This document shows, in pieces, positions 8,436-17,530 of a stretch of DNA of 64,000 nt (positions are counted from its first letter, which is position 1; each line of letters opens with the position of its first letter). The notes beneath the pieces were generated by a model. The model made no database searches, was not told the origin of the DNA, and was given only the letters and a program-made list of their open reading frames with translations. A program made the position numbers and the translations under genes. This DNA is from Caloramator australicus RC3 (GTDB lineage: Bacteria > Bacillota > Clostridia > Clostridiales > Caloramatoraceae). The DNA lies in NCBI RefSeq assembly GCF_000297115.1, contig NZ_CAKP01000096.1, positions 62,001 through 126,000 of the forward strand, read 5' to 3'.

Positions 8436-9050
8436 ATGAAGGGCGTCAGGGTAATAGTAACTTATCAATGCAATTTCTTATGCCACCACTGTAAATTTAG
8501 ATGTGCACCCTATAAAAGGGGATTTATGAACCAAGATGAATTTGAAGATAGGGTTTTTGAAGCTATAAAGGAAGGATACAATAATTACATAATAATTGAA
8601 GGTGGAGAAGTATTTTTAAATCCTTCAATGCTTTTTAGGTATTTAAAGAAAGTAAAGGACATAGATATAAAAAAGTATGTAATTACAAATGGTTTTTGGG
8701 GTAATTTAGATATATATTTTAGAATATTAAAGGACCTTAAGGGACTTGGGCTTTCGGGTATTATTTTAGAATACGATTATTTTCATAAACCCTTTATAGA
8801 TGAGGATAAATTAAAGGATGCTATAGATAAGGTTTTAAAAAACGATTTAGAACTAATATTAAAAGGCATTTTGTTAACAGATGATATATCTACCTATGAA
8901 GATATTGAAACATTAAAGGAAATAAAAAAGTTGATGGATAAAAAAAATAACAAAGTAATATTTGAAAGCATAGAAGCAAAGTTTAAAACGGAAATATATA
9001 AAAGGTGGACTGTGGATGAAAAATTGATACTTTTTAAAAATAACGCCTAA
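8436..9050 (+). CDS. Short radical SAM protein
   Basis: 204 residues starting at ATG 8436 behind GGTGG. The radical SAM iron-sulfur motif is C12-x3-C16-x2-C19 (TYQCNFLCHHC), with a further Cys23. A GGE-like motif (IIEGGEVFLNP) and a strand ending YVITNGFWG follow, both standard for the SAM-binding half-barrel. It lacks a SPASM or other C-terminal cluster domain and is shorter than most activating enzymes. Co-transcription with the Cys-rich kinase suggests a shared role. The substrate is unknown. A strong terminator follows. Confidence 0.8.
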   Translation: MKGVRVIVTYQCNFLCHHCKFRCAPYKRGFMNQDEFEDRVFEAIKEGYNNYIIIEGGEVFLNPSMLFRYLKKVKDIDIKKYVITNGFWGNLDIYFRILKDLKGLGLSGIILEYDYFHKPFIDEDKLKDAIDKVLKNDLELILKGILLTDDISTYEDIETLKEIKKLMDKKNNKVIFESIEAKFKTEIYKRWTVDEKLILFKNNA

Positions 9051-9068
9051 AGGGGCGTTATTTTTTTT
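9040..9068 (+). terminator. Intrinsic terminator after the radical SAM gene
   Basis: Stem TAACGCC/GGCGTTA (9041-9047, 9054-9060), then eight T. It overlaps the stop codon. Bases 9069-9235 up to the GntR gene are AT-rich leader without a gene. Confidence 0.9.
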
Positions 9069-9235
9069 ATGAAATTGCAAGATTAGCTGCAAATAATGTA
9101 GAAAATAATCGATAAAGTTTTTTAATCAAAAAATTTCAGAAAATATGATAAAGAGTAAATTAACAATTTGAGATATATTGTGATAAAATAATAATGGATT
9201 AAGCCAATTTTTAAATGGACCAATGGGGTGGAATT

Positions 9236-10201
9236 ATGAATATATCCATTGATAAAAAAAGTTCGGTTCCTATTTATATACAAGTTAAAAATCAAATAAT
9301 GAATGAAATTAAAAATGGGAATCTTAAAATAGGGGACAAGATGCCAACGGAAAGGGAGCTTGCAAAAATATTAAATACCAGCAGAAATACGATAAGTGCT
9401 GCCTATAACCTTCTTGAAAGCGAAGGAGTTCTTGTTTCCTATCAAGGAAAAGGAACCTTTGTTGCAGAAGAGGGGACAACCTGGAAGCAGCAAAATGTTA
9501 AGGAAAAGCTATTTAGAATAATCGATTTAGGCCTTGAAGAGGCTTTGGAACTTGGGCTTAATCCAAAGGAATTCTTGGCATTAGTTCAGGAAAGAATAAA
9601 CGAAAAGGAAGAACTATTAAAGAATATAAACGCTGTATTTGTAGAGTGCAATATAGAACAGGCAAAGGAGTTTGCAAAAGAATTATCCTTTTATACTAAA
9701 ATGAACGTAAATCCACTTACCATAGCACACCTTAAGGAAAGGGATGAAAAAACGGAAAAACTGCTTAAGGATGCACATCTTATTATAGCAACCTTTAATC
9801 ACGTCAACGAGGTAAAGACATTAACATCCGATCTTAATAAGGAAGTATTTGGAGTTGCGATTAATCCCTGCCTTGAGGCCATTGTAAGGATTGCACGATA
9901 TCCAAAGGGGACAAAGTATGCCCTTTTATGTCTTTCCAATGAGTTTGCCTTTAAGGTTAAAACTGCTTTGACATCAGCTGGGCTTGATGCTGTTGACATT
10001 CGTGCATCCACAAGCAAAAAGGCAGAGGAAGTTAAGGAAATCGTCGACACATCGGACGTTATAATAGTTTCCCCAGGAAGACGTGAGGATGTTTCAAAAA
10101 TTGCACATAATAAAGAAATAATAAGCTTTGATTATTCCCTTGATCAAGGGTCCGTCAAGGCTATTATGTCAAAGATAATAGAATCAAAAAATATTCTTTA
10201 A
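9236..10201 (+). CDS. GntR-family regulator of the glutamate fermentation cluster
   Basis: 321 residues. The N-terminal winged helix (about 5-75) is typical Gnt[54 protein letters not shown]. The remaining 240 residues do not look like FCD, UTRA or the MocR aminotransferase domain. They contain alternating strands and helices (for example [18 protein letters not shown] and [12 protein letters not shown]) and presumably bind an effector. Start ATG 9236 follows GGGGTGG; an in-frame ATG at 9215 lacks a site. It sits 11 nt before glmS, so it probably controls the cluster, perhaps responding to glutamate or a pathway intermediate. Confidence 0.85.
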   Translation: MNISIDKKSSVPIYIQVKNQIMNEIKNGNLKIGDKMPTERELAKILNTSRNTISAAYNLLESEGVLVSYQGKGTFVAEEGTTWKQQNVKEKLFRIIDLGLEEALELGLNPKEFLALVQERINEKEELLKNINAVFVECNIEQAKEFAKELSFYTKMNVNPLTIAHLKERDEKTEKLLKDAHLIIATFNHVNEVKTLTSDLNKEVFGVAINPCLEAIVRIARYPKGTKYALLCLSNEFAFKVKTALTSAGLDAVDIRASTSKKAEEVKEIVDTSDVIIVSPGRREDVSKIAHNKEIISFDYSLDQGSVKAIMSKIIESKNIL

Positions 10202-10212
10202 GGAGGATAAAT

Positions 10213-10626
10213 ATGGGTAAAACTGTTGTTTTAGGCGTTATTGGTGCTGACTGCCATGCTGTAGGAAATAAAATTCTTGAAAGGGCATTTTCAGATGCTG
10301 GATTTAATGTTGTTAATATAGGCGTTATGTGTTCTCAAGAAGAATTCATTAGCGCTGCAATTGAAACTAATGCAGATGCTATCTTAGTATCATCCCTTTA
10401 TGGCCACGGGGAAATAGACTGCAGAGGTTTAAGGGAAAAATGCGATGAGGCAGGGCTAAAAAATATTTTGTTATACGCAGGTGGGAACTTAGTTGTTGGA
10501 AAGCAGGAATGGAGCGACGTTGAAAAAAGGTTTAAAGAAATGGGATTTAATAGAGTATACCCACCAGGAACATCACCGGAGGTTGGAATTAATGATCTTA
10601 AGCATGATCTTGGGATAGAGGATTAG
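10213..10626 (+). CDS. glmS: Methylaspartate (glutamate) mutase, sigma subunit
   Basis: 137-residue B12-binding component of glutamate mutase (EC 5.4.99.1), which converts L-glutamate to (2S,3S)-3-methylaspartate. The cobalamin motif DxHxxG is D13-C-H15-A-V-G18, with His15 as the lower axial ligand. The downstream SSLYGHGE and YAGGNLVVG stretches are the conserved Rossmann-fold contacts. The length equals that of the clostridial subunits (also called MutS in C. tetanomorphum). Strong site AAGGAGG. First enzyme gene of the methylaspartate pathway. Confidence 0.97.
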   Translation: MGKTVVLGVIGADCHAVGNKILERAFSDAGFNVVNIGVMCSQEEFISAAIETNADAILVSSLYGHGEIDCRGLREKCDEAGLKNILLYAGGNLVVGKQEWSDVEKRFKEMGFNRVYPPGTSPEVGINDLKHDLGIED

Positions 10627-10634
10627 GTGGTTTT

Positions 10635-12023
10635 ATGGATGCGGCACTTTTAATAGATTTTGGAAGCACTTATACTAAGCTTACTGCAGTGGATCTTGAA
10701 AATGAAGAAATACTTGCAACAGCAAAGGATTTAACAACGGTTCAGACGGACATTATGATAGGCTTTAATAATGCCTTCGAAAAATTGAAGGAAAAAATAG
10801 ATTTATCAAAGGTTAATTTTGTTGAAAAACTGGCCTGCTCATCAGCAGCAGGTGGACTTAAAATGATTGCAATTGGACTGGTTCCTGAGCTTACTGCTGA
10901 AGCAGCTAAAAGGGCTGCCCTTGGGGCTGGTGCCAGAATCCTTGGTGTTTACAGCTATGAACTGACAAAGCACGAGATGGAGGAGATAGTAAAGAAAAAA
11001 CCCGACATCATCCTCCTTGCCGGAGGAACCGATGGAGGAAATAAAGATTGTATACTTCACAATGCAAAACTTATTGCACAATACATAAAGGATGTTCCCA
11101 TAGTTGTTGCTGGGAACAAAAATGCACAGGATGAGATCGATGATATTTTAAACGATGCCCACGTTTACCATAAAATAACCGAAAACGTTATGCCAAGGCT
11201 CAATCAAATAAACGTTGAACCAGCAAGGGAAGTTATTAGGGAAATATTTATGGAAAAGATAGTTGAAGCAAAGGGAATGAAAAGGGCAGAGGAATTTATA
11301 AGCGGTATTTTGATGCCAACTCCTGCGGCGGTTTTAAAGGCAGCAAGGATTTTAGCAGATGGAACAGATAAAGAGGAAGGAATAGGAGAGCTAATTATTG
11401 TCGATATAGGTGGTGCCACAACAGACGTTCACTCCATCGCAAGTGGTGAACCTTCAAAGGCAGGAGTTACATTAAGAGGGCTTCAGGAGCCATATGCAAA
11501 GAGGACGGTTGAAGGGGACCTTGGAATGAGGGTTAGTGCAGTATCCCTTTGGGAGGCTGCAGGAACTAGAAGGATTAAAAAGTTTGTGCCTAATACCAAG
11601 TATGATGTTGAGGAAAGATGCAAATTCCTACAGGCTAATGTAAATTTTATTCCAAAGGAAGAAGAGGATATAGAGTTTGATGAGGCCCTGGGAATGGTTG
11701 CAACAGAAATGGCAATGGAAAGGCATGTTGGATTAATTGAAAGCGTATATACGCCAATGGGAATAATATATTCTCAAGTTGGGAAGGACCTTTTAAATGT
11801 AAGATACCTAATTGGCACAGGGGGAGTTATCGTCCACAGCAGAAATCCAAAGAAGATACTTTCTGCAGGAAAATTTAACCCTGATACTCCAAATTATTTA
11901 AAACCAATGAATCCAGAGATTTTAGTTGATAAGGAATACATTTTATCAGCCATGGGGCTTTTGGCGGAAAAATATCCTGATAAGGCGATAAGAATTATGA
12001 AAAAATATATTGTGAAGGCTTGA
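10635..12023 (+). CDS. glmL: Glutamate mutase accessory protein GlmL/MutL
   Basis: 462-residue ASKHA-fold protein, found between the two mutase subunits in clostridia and thought to reactivate the cobalamin enzyme. It starts with the phosphate loop [11 protein letters not shown] and has the second ATPase element [13 protein letters not shown] near residue 255, plus LLAGGTDGG around 136. It lies 8 nt after glmS. The function as a reactivating or chaperone factor is inferred from family and position. Confidence 0.93.
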   Translation: MDAALLIDFGSTYTKLTAVDLENEEILATAKDLTTVQTDIMIGFNNAFEKLKEKIDLSKVNFVEKLACSSAAGGLKMIAIGLVPELTAEAAKRAALGAGARILGVYSYELTKHEMEEIVKKKPDIILLAGGTDGGNKDCILHNAKLIAQYIKDVPIVVAGNKNAQDEIDDILNDAHVYHKITENVMPRLNQINVEPAREVIREIFMEKIVEAKGMKRAEEFISGILMPTPAAVLKAARILADGTDKEEGIGELIIVDIGGATTDVHSIASGEPSKAGVTLRGLQEPYAKRTVEGDLGMRVSAVSLWEAAGTRRIKKFVPNTKYDVEERCKFLQANVNFIPKEEEDIEFDEALGMVATEMAMERHVGLIESVYTPMGIIYSQVGKDLLNVRYLIGTGGVIVHSRNPKKILSAGKFNPDTPNYLKPMNPEILVDKEYILSAMGLLAEKYPDKAIRIMKKYIVKA

Positions 12024-12036
12024 GGAGGTTTATTTT

Positions 12037-13488
12037 ATGGAACTTAAAAATAAAAAGTGGACTGAAGAGGAATTTTTTAAAGTAAGACAGGAGGTTTTAA
12101 ACCACTGGCCAACAGGAAAGGATGTGGACCTTGAAAAGGCTGCTGAATACCTTAAGAAGGTTCCAGAGCATAAAAGTTTTCCTGCAAAGTTAAAAAAGGC
12201 AAAGGAAGAGGGAATAACCCTAGCTCAGCCAAGGGCAGGAGTTGCATTAATTGAAGACCATATTAATCTTTTAAAATACTTACAGGATGTTGGTGAGGCG
12301 GACCTTTTACCTTCAACAATAGACAGTTACACAAGACAAAATAGATACAATGAATGTGAAATAGGGCTTGAAGAAAGTAGAAAAGCAGGTCGTTCAATGC
12401 TAAACGGTTTTCCTGCTGTAAACCATGGTGTTGAAGGATGTAAAAGGGTATTTGAGGCAGTTGACCTTCCACTTCAGGCAAGGCATGGAACTCCTGATGC
12501 AAGGCTTTTATCAGAAATAATCCATGCTTCAGGTTGGACTTCCAATGAAGGGGGAGGAATTTCATATAATATTCCTTACGCAAAAAGCGTTAGCCTTGAA
12601 AAGTCATTACTTGACTGGCAATATTGTGATAGATTAGTTGGGCTTTATGAAGAAATGGGAATTTCAATAAATAGAGAACCCTTTGGACCTTTAACTGGGA
12701 CATTGGTTCCACCAAGCATTTCAAACGCAGTTGCAATAATTGAAGGGCTTCTTGCTGCAGAACAGGGAGTTAAAAATATTACATTAGGATATGGACAGTG
12801 CGGCAATTTAGTTCAGGACGTTGCTGCTATGAAGGCACTGGAAGAGCAGGCAAACGAGTATTTTAAGATGTATGGATATGATGTATATTTAACAACAGTG
12901 TTCCATCAATGGATGGGTGGATTCCCACAGGATGAGGCAAAGGCTTTTGGAGTTATTTCATGGGGTTCTGCAACAGCAGCTCTTGCAGGTGCGACTAAGG
13001 TTATCGTAAAAACTCCTCATGAAGCTGTTGGGATTCCAACTAAGGAGGCAAACGCACAGGGCATTAAGGCTACAAAGCAGACATTAAATCTTTTAAGAGG
13101 ACAAAGACTTCCAATGTCCAAGGAGCTTGAGGAGGAAATCAAGCTAATTAAGATGGAAACAAAGTGCATAATCGATAAAGTGTTTGAAGTAGGTAAGGGA
13201 GATTTAGCACAAGGCGTTGTGAAGGCATTTGAAATGGGAATTTTAGATATTCCATTTGCACCAAGCAAATATAATGCAGGAAGGATACTACCTGCAAGAG
13301 ACAACAATGGCGCTGTGAGAATATTAGAATTCGGAAATATTCCTTTTACGCAGGAAATTAAGGATTTCCATAGAAAGCAATTAGAGGAAAGAGCAAAGGT
13401 AGAAAAAAGAGAAGTTGGATTCCAAATGGTTGTTGATGATATTTATGCGGTTGGAAAAGGATTTTTAGTTGGAAGACCAAATATGTAA
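12037..13488 (+). CDS. glmE: Methylaspartate (glutamate) mutase, epsilon subunit
   Basis: 483-residue catalytic TIM-barrel subunit of glutamate mutase. The length equals that of the C. cochlearium and C. tetanomorphum subunits. Conserved stretches include [36 protein letters not shown], the substrate/cofactor region [13 protein letters not shown] and [13 protein letters not shown]. It pairs with GlmS around adenosylcobalamin. The ribosome site is GAGGAGG, 13 nt after glmL. The B12 operon later in the window can supply its cofactor. Confidence 0.97.
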   Translation: MELKNKKWTEEEFFKVRQEVLNHWPTGKDVDLEKAAEYLKKVPEHKSFPAKLKKAKEEGITLAQPRAGVALIEDHINLLKYLQDVGEADLLPSTIDSYTRQNRYNECEIGLEESRKAGRSMLNGFPAVNHGVEGCKRVFEAVDLPLQARHGTPDARLLSEIIHASGWTSNEGGGISYNIPYAKSVSLEKSLLDWQYCDRLVGLYEEMGISINREPFGPLTGTLVPPSISNAVAIIEGLLAAEQGVKNITLGYGQCGNLVQDVAAMKALEEQANEYFKMYGYDVYLTTVFHQWMGGFPQDEAKAFGVISWGSATAALAGATKVIVKTPHEAVGIPTKEANAQGIKATKQTLNLLRGQRLPMSKELEEEIKLIKMETKCIIDKVFEVGKGDLAQGVVKAFEMGILDIPFAPSKYNAGRILPARDNNGAVRILEFGNIPFTQEIKDFHRKQLEERAKVEKREVGFQMVVDDIYAVGKGFLVGRPNM

Positions 13489-13513
13489 CTATTACATTTA
13501 GGGAGGAGAAATT

Positions 13514-14779
13514 ATGAAAATAGTAGACGTTTTATTATCGGCAGGAAGAACTGGGTTTTTCTTCGATGATCAAAGGGCGATAAAAAAGGGAGCACCCCAC
13601 GATGGATTTGTTTATATTGGAGAGCCTGTAACTGAAGGCTTTAAGACAATAAGAATGGCTGGAGAATCTATTTCAGTTATGTTAATTCTTGAGGATGGCC
13701 AGGTTGCTTACGGAGACTGTGCCGCAGTTCAATATTCAGGAGCTGGTGGAAGGGATCCTCTATTCCTTGCTGAGGAGTTTATTCCTGTTATTGAAAAGTA
13801 TATTTCACCAAAGTTAATCGGCAGGGAAATTACAACCTTTAAGGATATGGCAGAGGAAATAGACAGCATGGAAATCGACGGGAAAAGGCTTCATACGGCA
13901 ATAAGATACGGTGTAACTCAGGCGATATTAGATGCAGTTGCAAAGGCAAAAGGACTTACTATGGCAGAGGTTATTAGGGAAGAATACAACACAGGCGTTG
14001 AATTTAAAAAGATACCTATATTTACACAATCTGGGGATGACAGATACATCAATGTTGATAAGATGATTTTAAAGGGTGCAGATGTTCTACCCCACGGGCT
14101 TATAAACAATGTTAAAGAAAAGCTTGGGGAAAAGGGAGAACTTTTAATGGAATACGTTGCATGGCTAAGGGATAGAATACTAAAGCTTAGAACAACAGAA
14201 GTATATAATCCTGTCCTTCATATAGACGTTTACGGAACAATAGGAATTGCATTTAACATGGACTATGAAAGGATGGCAAATTACTTAGGAGAATTAGAAA
14301 AGGTTGCTCATCCGTTTAAGCTAAGGATTGAAGGACCTATGGATGTTGAAAACAGAGAAGGACAGCTTGAGGCATTAAAGAAACTTAGAAATCTTTTAAA
14401 GCAAAAGGGAATTGGAGTAGAAATCGTTGCAGATGAATGGTGCAACACTTGGGAGGATATTAAGCTTTTCGTTGATGAAGGTGCAGCAGACATGATTCAG
14501 ATAAAGACTCCTGACCTTGGTGGAATAAACAATGTTGCAGAGGCAATACTCTACTGCAAAAAGCATGGGGTTGGCGCATACTGTGGAGGAACCTGCAACG
14601 AAACAGATAGATCAGCTCAGGTTTTAACTAATATTGCAATTGCCTGCGATGCAGATCAATGCCTTGCAAAGCCAGGTATGGGCGTTGATGAAGGATTTAT
14701 GATAGTTTACAACGAAATGCAAAGGGTATTAACTTTATCAAAGAACAGGGAAAGAATAAACAAAGCATTAAATAAATAG
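13514..14779 (+). CDS. mal: Methylaspartate ammonia-lyase
   Basis: 421-residue enolase-superfamily enzyme (EC 4.3.1.2) that removes ammonia from 3-methylaspartate to give mesaconate. The two catalytic bases fall exactly where they are known in the C. tetanomorphum enzyme: His194 in LPHGLINN and Lys331 in IQIKTPDLGG. Metal-binding acidic residues are in LHIDVYG, RIEGPMD and VADEWCN. The site AGGGAGGAG precedes the start. It is the last gene before the hairpin and repeat relic, so the downstream hydratase and lyase genes may be a separate or attenuated transcript. Confidence 0.97.
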   Translation: MKIVDVLLSAGRTGFFFDDQRAIKKGAPHDGFVYIGEPVTEGFKTIRMAGESISVMLILEDGQVAYGDCAAVQYSGAGGRDPLFLAEEFIPVIEKYISPKLIGREITTFKDMAEEIDSMEIDGKRLHTAIRYGVTQAILDAVAKAKGLTMAEVIREEYNTGVEFKKIPIFTQSGDDRYINVDKMILKGADVLPHGLINNVKEKLGEKGELLMEYVAWLRDRILKLRTTEVYNPVLHIDVYGTIGIAFNMDYERMANYLGELEKVAHPFKLRIEGPMDVENREGQLEALKKLRNLLKQKGIGVEIVADEWCNTWEDIKLFVDEGAADMIQIKTPDLGGINNVAEAILYCKKHGVGAYCGGTCNETDRSAQVLTNIAIACDADQCLAKPGMGVDEGFMIVYNEMQRVLTLSKNRERINKALNK

Positions 14780-14790
14780 TTATCAATAAT

Positions 14791-14915
14791 CTTAAACATA
14801 AGTGCCAGGCACTTATGTTTAAGTAATTTCCTTAGCCCCGTGAAGGATTGCTATTTTTACTCCTTTACGGGGTTCTTGCAAGATAAAGTCTTAATCTTAA
14901 GTGCTGGCACTTAAG
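14791..14915 (+). repeat. Relic (D) of the palindromic element between two related hairpins
   Basis: Left hairpin: a 16-bp perfect inverted repeat CTTAAACATAAGTGCC/GGCACTTATGTTTAAG (14791-14823). Right hairpin: CTTAAGTGC/GCACTTAAG (14896-14915). The two resemble each other (AATCTTA...AGTGC.GGCACTTA), as if duplicated and diverged. Between them, 14824-14892 keeps the element arms TTAGCCCCGTGAAGGATT and CTTTACGGGGTTCTTGCAAG, in the orientation of copy C. The 285-nt body is lost. The right hairpin ends just before the ribosome site of the next gene and could act as an attenuator. Confidence 0.65.
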
Positions 14916-14928
14916 TGGAGGTGAAATA

Positions 14929-15771
14929 ATGAGGGAAATTCATGTAAATGAAATTATAAATGCTGTTAGGGATTTATGCATAGAAGCTAATTATTATTTG
15001 AATGAAGATATCAAAAATGCCTTTTTAAAGTCCAGGGATGAAGAAAGTTTTAAGCTTGCAAAGGATATTATGGATATTTTGATTAAAAATGCTGAAATTG
15101 CAAAAAATGAAAATATGCCGATGTGTCAGGATACAGGAATGACGGTGGTTTTTCTTGAAGTTGGTCAGGATGTTCATATTGTTGGCGGAAATTTAAACGA
15201 TGCAATAAACGAGGGCGTAAGAAGAGGATACATAGAAGGTTATTTAAGAAAATCGGTGGTAAAAGATCCAATAGATAGGGAAAACACAAAGGACAATACA
15301 CCTGCTGTTATTTGGACTAATATAATTCCTGGGGATAAGCTTAAAATAACTGTGGTTCCTAAGGGATTTGGAAGTGAAAACATGAGCCAGATAAAAATGC
15401 TAAAGCCTGCCGATGGAGTAGAAGGAGTGAAAGACTTTGTATTAAAAGTTGTAAAGGAGGCAGGACCTAATCCTTGCCCACCAATTATAGTTGGCGTTGG
15501 AATAGGTGGAACCTTTGAATTGTCGGCATACCTTGCAAAAAAGGCTCTTTTAAGACCCATCGATAAAAGGAATGAAAATCCATTCTATGCAAAACTTGAG
15601 GAGGAACTTTTAAATTTAATTAACGGCCTTGGAATTGGACCACAGGGATTTGGAGGAAGAACAACTGCCCTTGCTGTAAACATAGAAACCTTTGCAACCC
15701 ATATTGCAGGACTTCCAGTTGCAGTTAATATAAGTTGCCATGCAACAAGGCATGCAGAAAAAGTCTTATAG
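14929..15771 (+). CDS. Class I fumarase-type hydratase, alpha subunit (probable mesaconase)
   Basis: 280 residues, N-terminal half of a two-subunit iron-sulfur hydro-lyase (FumA/TtdA family). The cluster cysteines are in NMPMCQDTGM, GPNPCPPIIVG and ISCHATRHAE. Family members hydrate fumarate, tartrate or mesaconate. The position between methylaspartate ammonia-lyase and the citramalate lyase genes argues for mesaconate to (S)-citramalate. Fumarase activity is not excluded. The site GGAGGTG precedes ATG 14929. The beta subunit follows 10 nt downstream. Confidence 0.9.
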   Translation: MREIHVNEIINAVRDLCIEANYYLNEDIKNAFLKSRDEESFKLAKDIMDILIKNAEIAKNENMPMCQDTGMTVVFLEVGQDVHIVGGNLNDAINEGVRRGYIEGYLRKSVVKDPIDRENTKDNTPAVIWTNIIPGDKLKITVVPKGFGSENMSQIKMLKPADGVEGVKDFVLKVVKEAGPNPCPPIIVGVGIGGTFELSAYLAKKALLRPIDKRNENPFYAKLEEELLNLINGLGIGPQGFGGRTTALAVNIETFATHIAGLPVAVNISCHATRHAEKVL

Positions 15772-15781
15772 GGGGGATAAA

Positions 15782-16336
15782 ATGATTAGGATTACTACGC
15801 CTCTTACTGATGATGTTATAAAAAGCCTTAAGGCAGGGGATAGCGTTCTTTTGACGGGTTATGTATATACTGCAAGGGATGCAGCCCATAAAAGATTAGT
15901 AGAGCTCATAAAGGCTGGAAAAGAGCTTCCCTTTGATATAAAGGGGCAGATTATATACTATGTTGGTCCAACTCCAGCAAAGGAAGGCCAGCCTATAGGT
16001 TCTGCAGGACCAACTACAAGCTACAGAATGGACCCGTATACACCAGCCCTTTTAGATAAGGGACTTAAAGGGATGATAGGAAAGGGAAAAAGATCAGGTG
16101 AGGTTATAGAATCTATAAAGAAAAATTGTGCGGTATATTTTGCAGCAATTGGTGGTGCTGCAGCCTTAACAGCAAAATGTGTAAAAGAATCCACATTGAT
16201 TGCTTATGAGGATTTAGGAGCAGAGGCTATAAGAAGGCTCTATGTTGAAGATTTACCCCTTGTTGTAGTTATAGATAGTGAGGGAAATAATTATTATGAA
16301 ATAGGTCAAAGGGAATACCTAAGCAGCTTAAAATAG
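15782..16336 (+). CDS. Class I fumarase-type hydratase, beta subunit (probable mesaconase)
   Basis: 184 residues, C-terminal swivelling domain of the same heterodimer. Family landmarks are GDSVLLTGYVYTARDAAHKR, YYVGPTPAKEG, SAGPTTSYRMDPY and MIGKGKRS, with the substrate-binding YFAAIGGAAAL loop. The start is set at ATG 15782, behind AGGGGGG. An upstream in-frame ATG (15740) lies inside the alpha gene without a site. It acts with the alpha subunit on mesaconate (inferred from context) or fumarate. Confidence 0.9.
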   Translation: MIRITTPLTDDVIKSLKAGDSVLLTGYVYTARDAAHKRLVELIKAGKELPFDIKGQIIYYVGPTPAKEGQPIGSAGPTTSYRMDPYTPALLDKGLKGMIGKGKRSGEVIESIKKNCAVYFAAIGGAAALTAKCVKESTLIAYEDLGAEAIRRLYVEDLPLVVVIDSEGNNYYEIGQREYLSSLK

Positions 16337-16346
16337 GAGGGGTGCT

Positions 16347-16610
16347 ATGAAAATAGTAAAGCCTGCAAAGGCAGGGACTATGGAGTCTAACGATATTTAC
16401 ATAATGGTTTATCCAAATGAAAAGGGAAATGAAATTCAGCTTGATAGCATTGTCTTAAAACAGTTTGGAAAACAGATTGAAAAGATCATTATTGATACAT
16501 TAAAGGAGCTTGATGTGGAAAATGCCCTTGTTGTGGCTAAGGATAGGGGTGCCCTTGATTATACAATAAAGGCAAGGGTCGAGACTGCTATAAAAAGAGC
16601 TTTGGAGTAA
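16347..16610 (+). CDS. citD: Citramalate/citrate lyase acyl carrier protein (gamma subunit)
   Basis: 87 residues. CitD family: the N-terminal KAGTMESNDIYI carries Ser14, the attachment point of the 2'-(5''-triphosphoribosyl)-3'-dephospho-CoA arm. The C-terminal stretch KDRGALDYTIKARVETAI is also conserved. In this cluster the lyase most likely splits (S)-citramalate (EC 4.1.3.22) rather than citrate. Site AGGAGGGG. First of the citDEF-citC-citX-citG string. Confidence 0.93.
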   Translation: MKIVKPAKAGTMESNDIYIMVYPNEKGNEIQLDSIVLKQFGKQIEKIIIDTLKELDVENALVVAKDRGALDYTIKARVETAIKRALE

Positions 16611-16614
16611 AATT

Positions 16615-17526
16615 ATGGAAATGTCAAAAAGTCAAAATGTCAGGAGGCTGGCACTCATGAGAAGAAGTATGCTTTTTATTCCAGGAAATAATCCTTCCAT
16701 GATACAGAATGCTCCAGTTCTTGGTGCTGACAGCATTATTCTCGACCTTGAGGATGCAGTTAGCATCGATGAGAAGGATTCTGCAAGATATTTAGTAAGA
16801 AATGCTTTATTGGAAATAGATTTTTCAGGCTGCGAGAGGGTAGTTAGGATTAATTCCATTGGGACTAACTTTGGATACGACGATATTGATGTTATTGCAA
16901 GGGTAAAGCCGGATGCTCTTATCATTCCAAAGGCTACTGAAGAAGGAGTTGAAGAGGTTGACGAACTTTTATCTGCAATTGAAAGGGAAGAGGGCTTTAA
17001 ATTAGGGAGCATTAAAATTATTCCACTTATTGAAACTGCAATTGGCCTTGAGGATGTTTTTAATATCGTTAAATCTTCAAAAAGGGTTGTTGCAGTTCTT
17101 TTAGGTGCAGAGGATTTGACGGCGGATATGGAGATTAAAAGAACTAAAGAAGGGGAAGAAATTTTCTATGCAAGAAGCAAGGTTGTTTCAGTTTGTAAAG
17201 CTCTAAAGGTTGATGCAATAGATACACCCTTTACAGATGTAAATGATTTTGAAGGGTTAAGGAAAGATTCAGAAAAGGCAAAGCTTATTGGAATGACGGG
17301 GAAGGCTGCAATCAATCCAAGGCAGATCGATATTATCAATGAAGTATTTTCACCAAGCAAGGATGATATAAACTGGGCAAAGAGGGTAATTTCAGCCTAT
17401 GAGGAAGCACAAAGGGAAGGGAAAGGAGTATTTTCCCTTGATGGCAAGATGGTGGATGCTCCAATCCTTCAAAGGGCAAAAAATATCATAGAAAAGGCAA
17501 AGGCAATAGGCCTTATAAAGGGGTGA
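16615..17526 (+). CDS. citE: Citramalate/citrate lyase beta subunit
   Basis: 303 residues, HpcH/HpaI aldolase fold. Visible motifs are MLFIPGNNPSM, the Mg-binding LDLEDAVSIDEKDSAR, VVRINS, a GAEDLTADM loop and GKAAINPRQIDIIN. It catalyses the retro-aldol step, releasing pyruvate from citramalyl-ACP. ATG 16615 follows GGAG in the citD stop region. ATG 16657 with AGGAGG nine nt upstream is an alternative start, giving 289 residues. Confidence 0.93.
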   Translation: MEMSKSQNVRRLALMRRSMLFIPGNNPSMIQNAPVLGADSIILDLEDAVSIDEKDSARYLVRNALLEIDFSGCERVVRINSIGTNFGYDDIDVIARVKPDALIIPKATEEGVEEVDELLSAIEREEGFKLGSIKIIPLIETAIGLEDVFNIVKSSKRVVAVLLGAEDLTADMEIKRTKEGEEIFYARSKVVSVCKALKVDAIDTPFTDVNDFEGLRKDSEKAKLIGMTGKAAINPRQIDIINEVFSPSKDDINWAKRVISAYEEAQREGKGVFSLDGKMVDAPILQRAKNIIEKAKAIGLIKG

Positions 17527-17530
17527 TAGC

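Noticed and set aside
14929-17526. Reading the hydratase and lyase as fumarase and citrate lyase of a TCA or citrate-fermentation operon
   Set aside because: No citrate transporter or oxaloacetate decarboxylase is present, and the genes continue a methylaspartate pathway.
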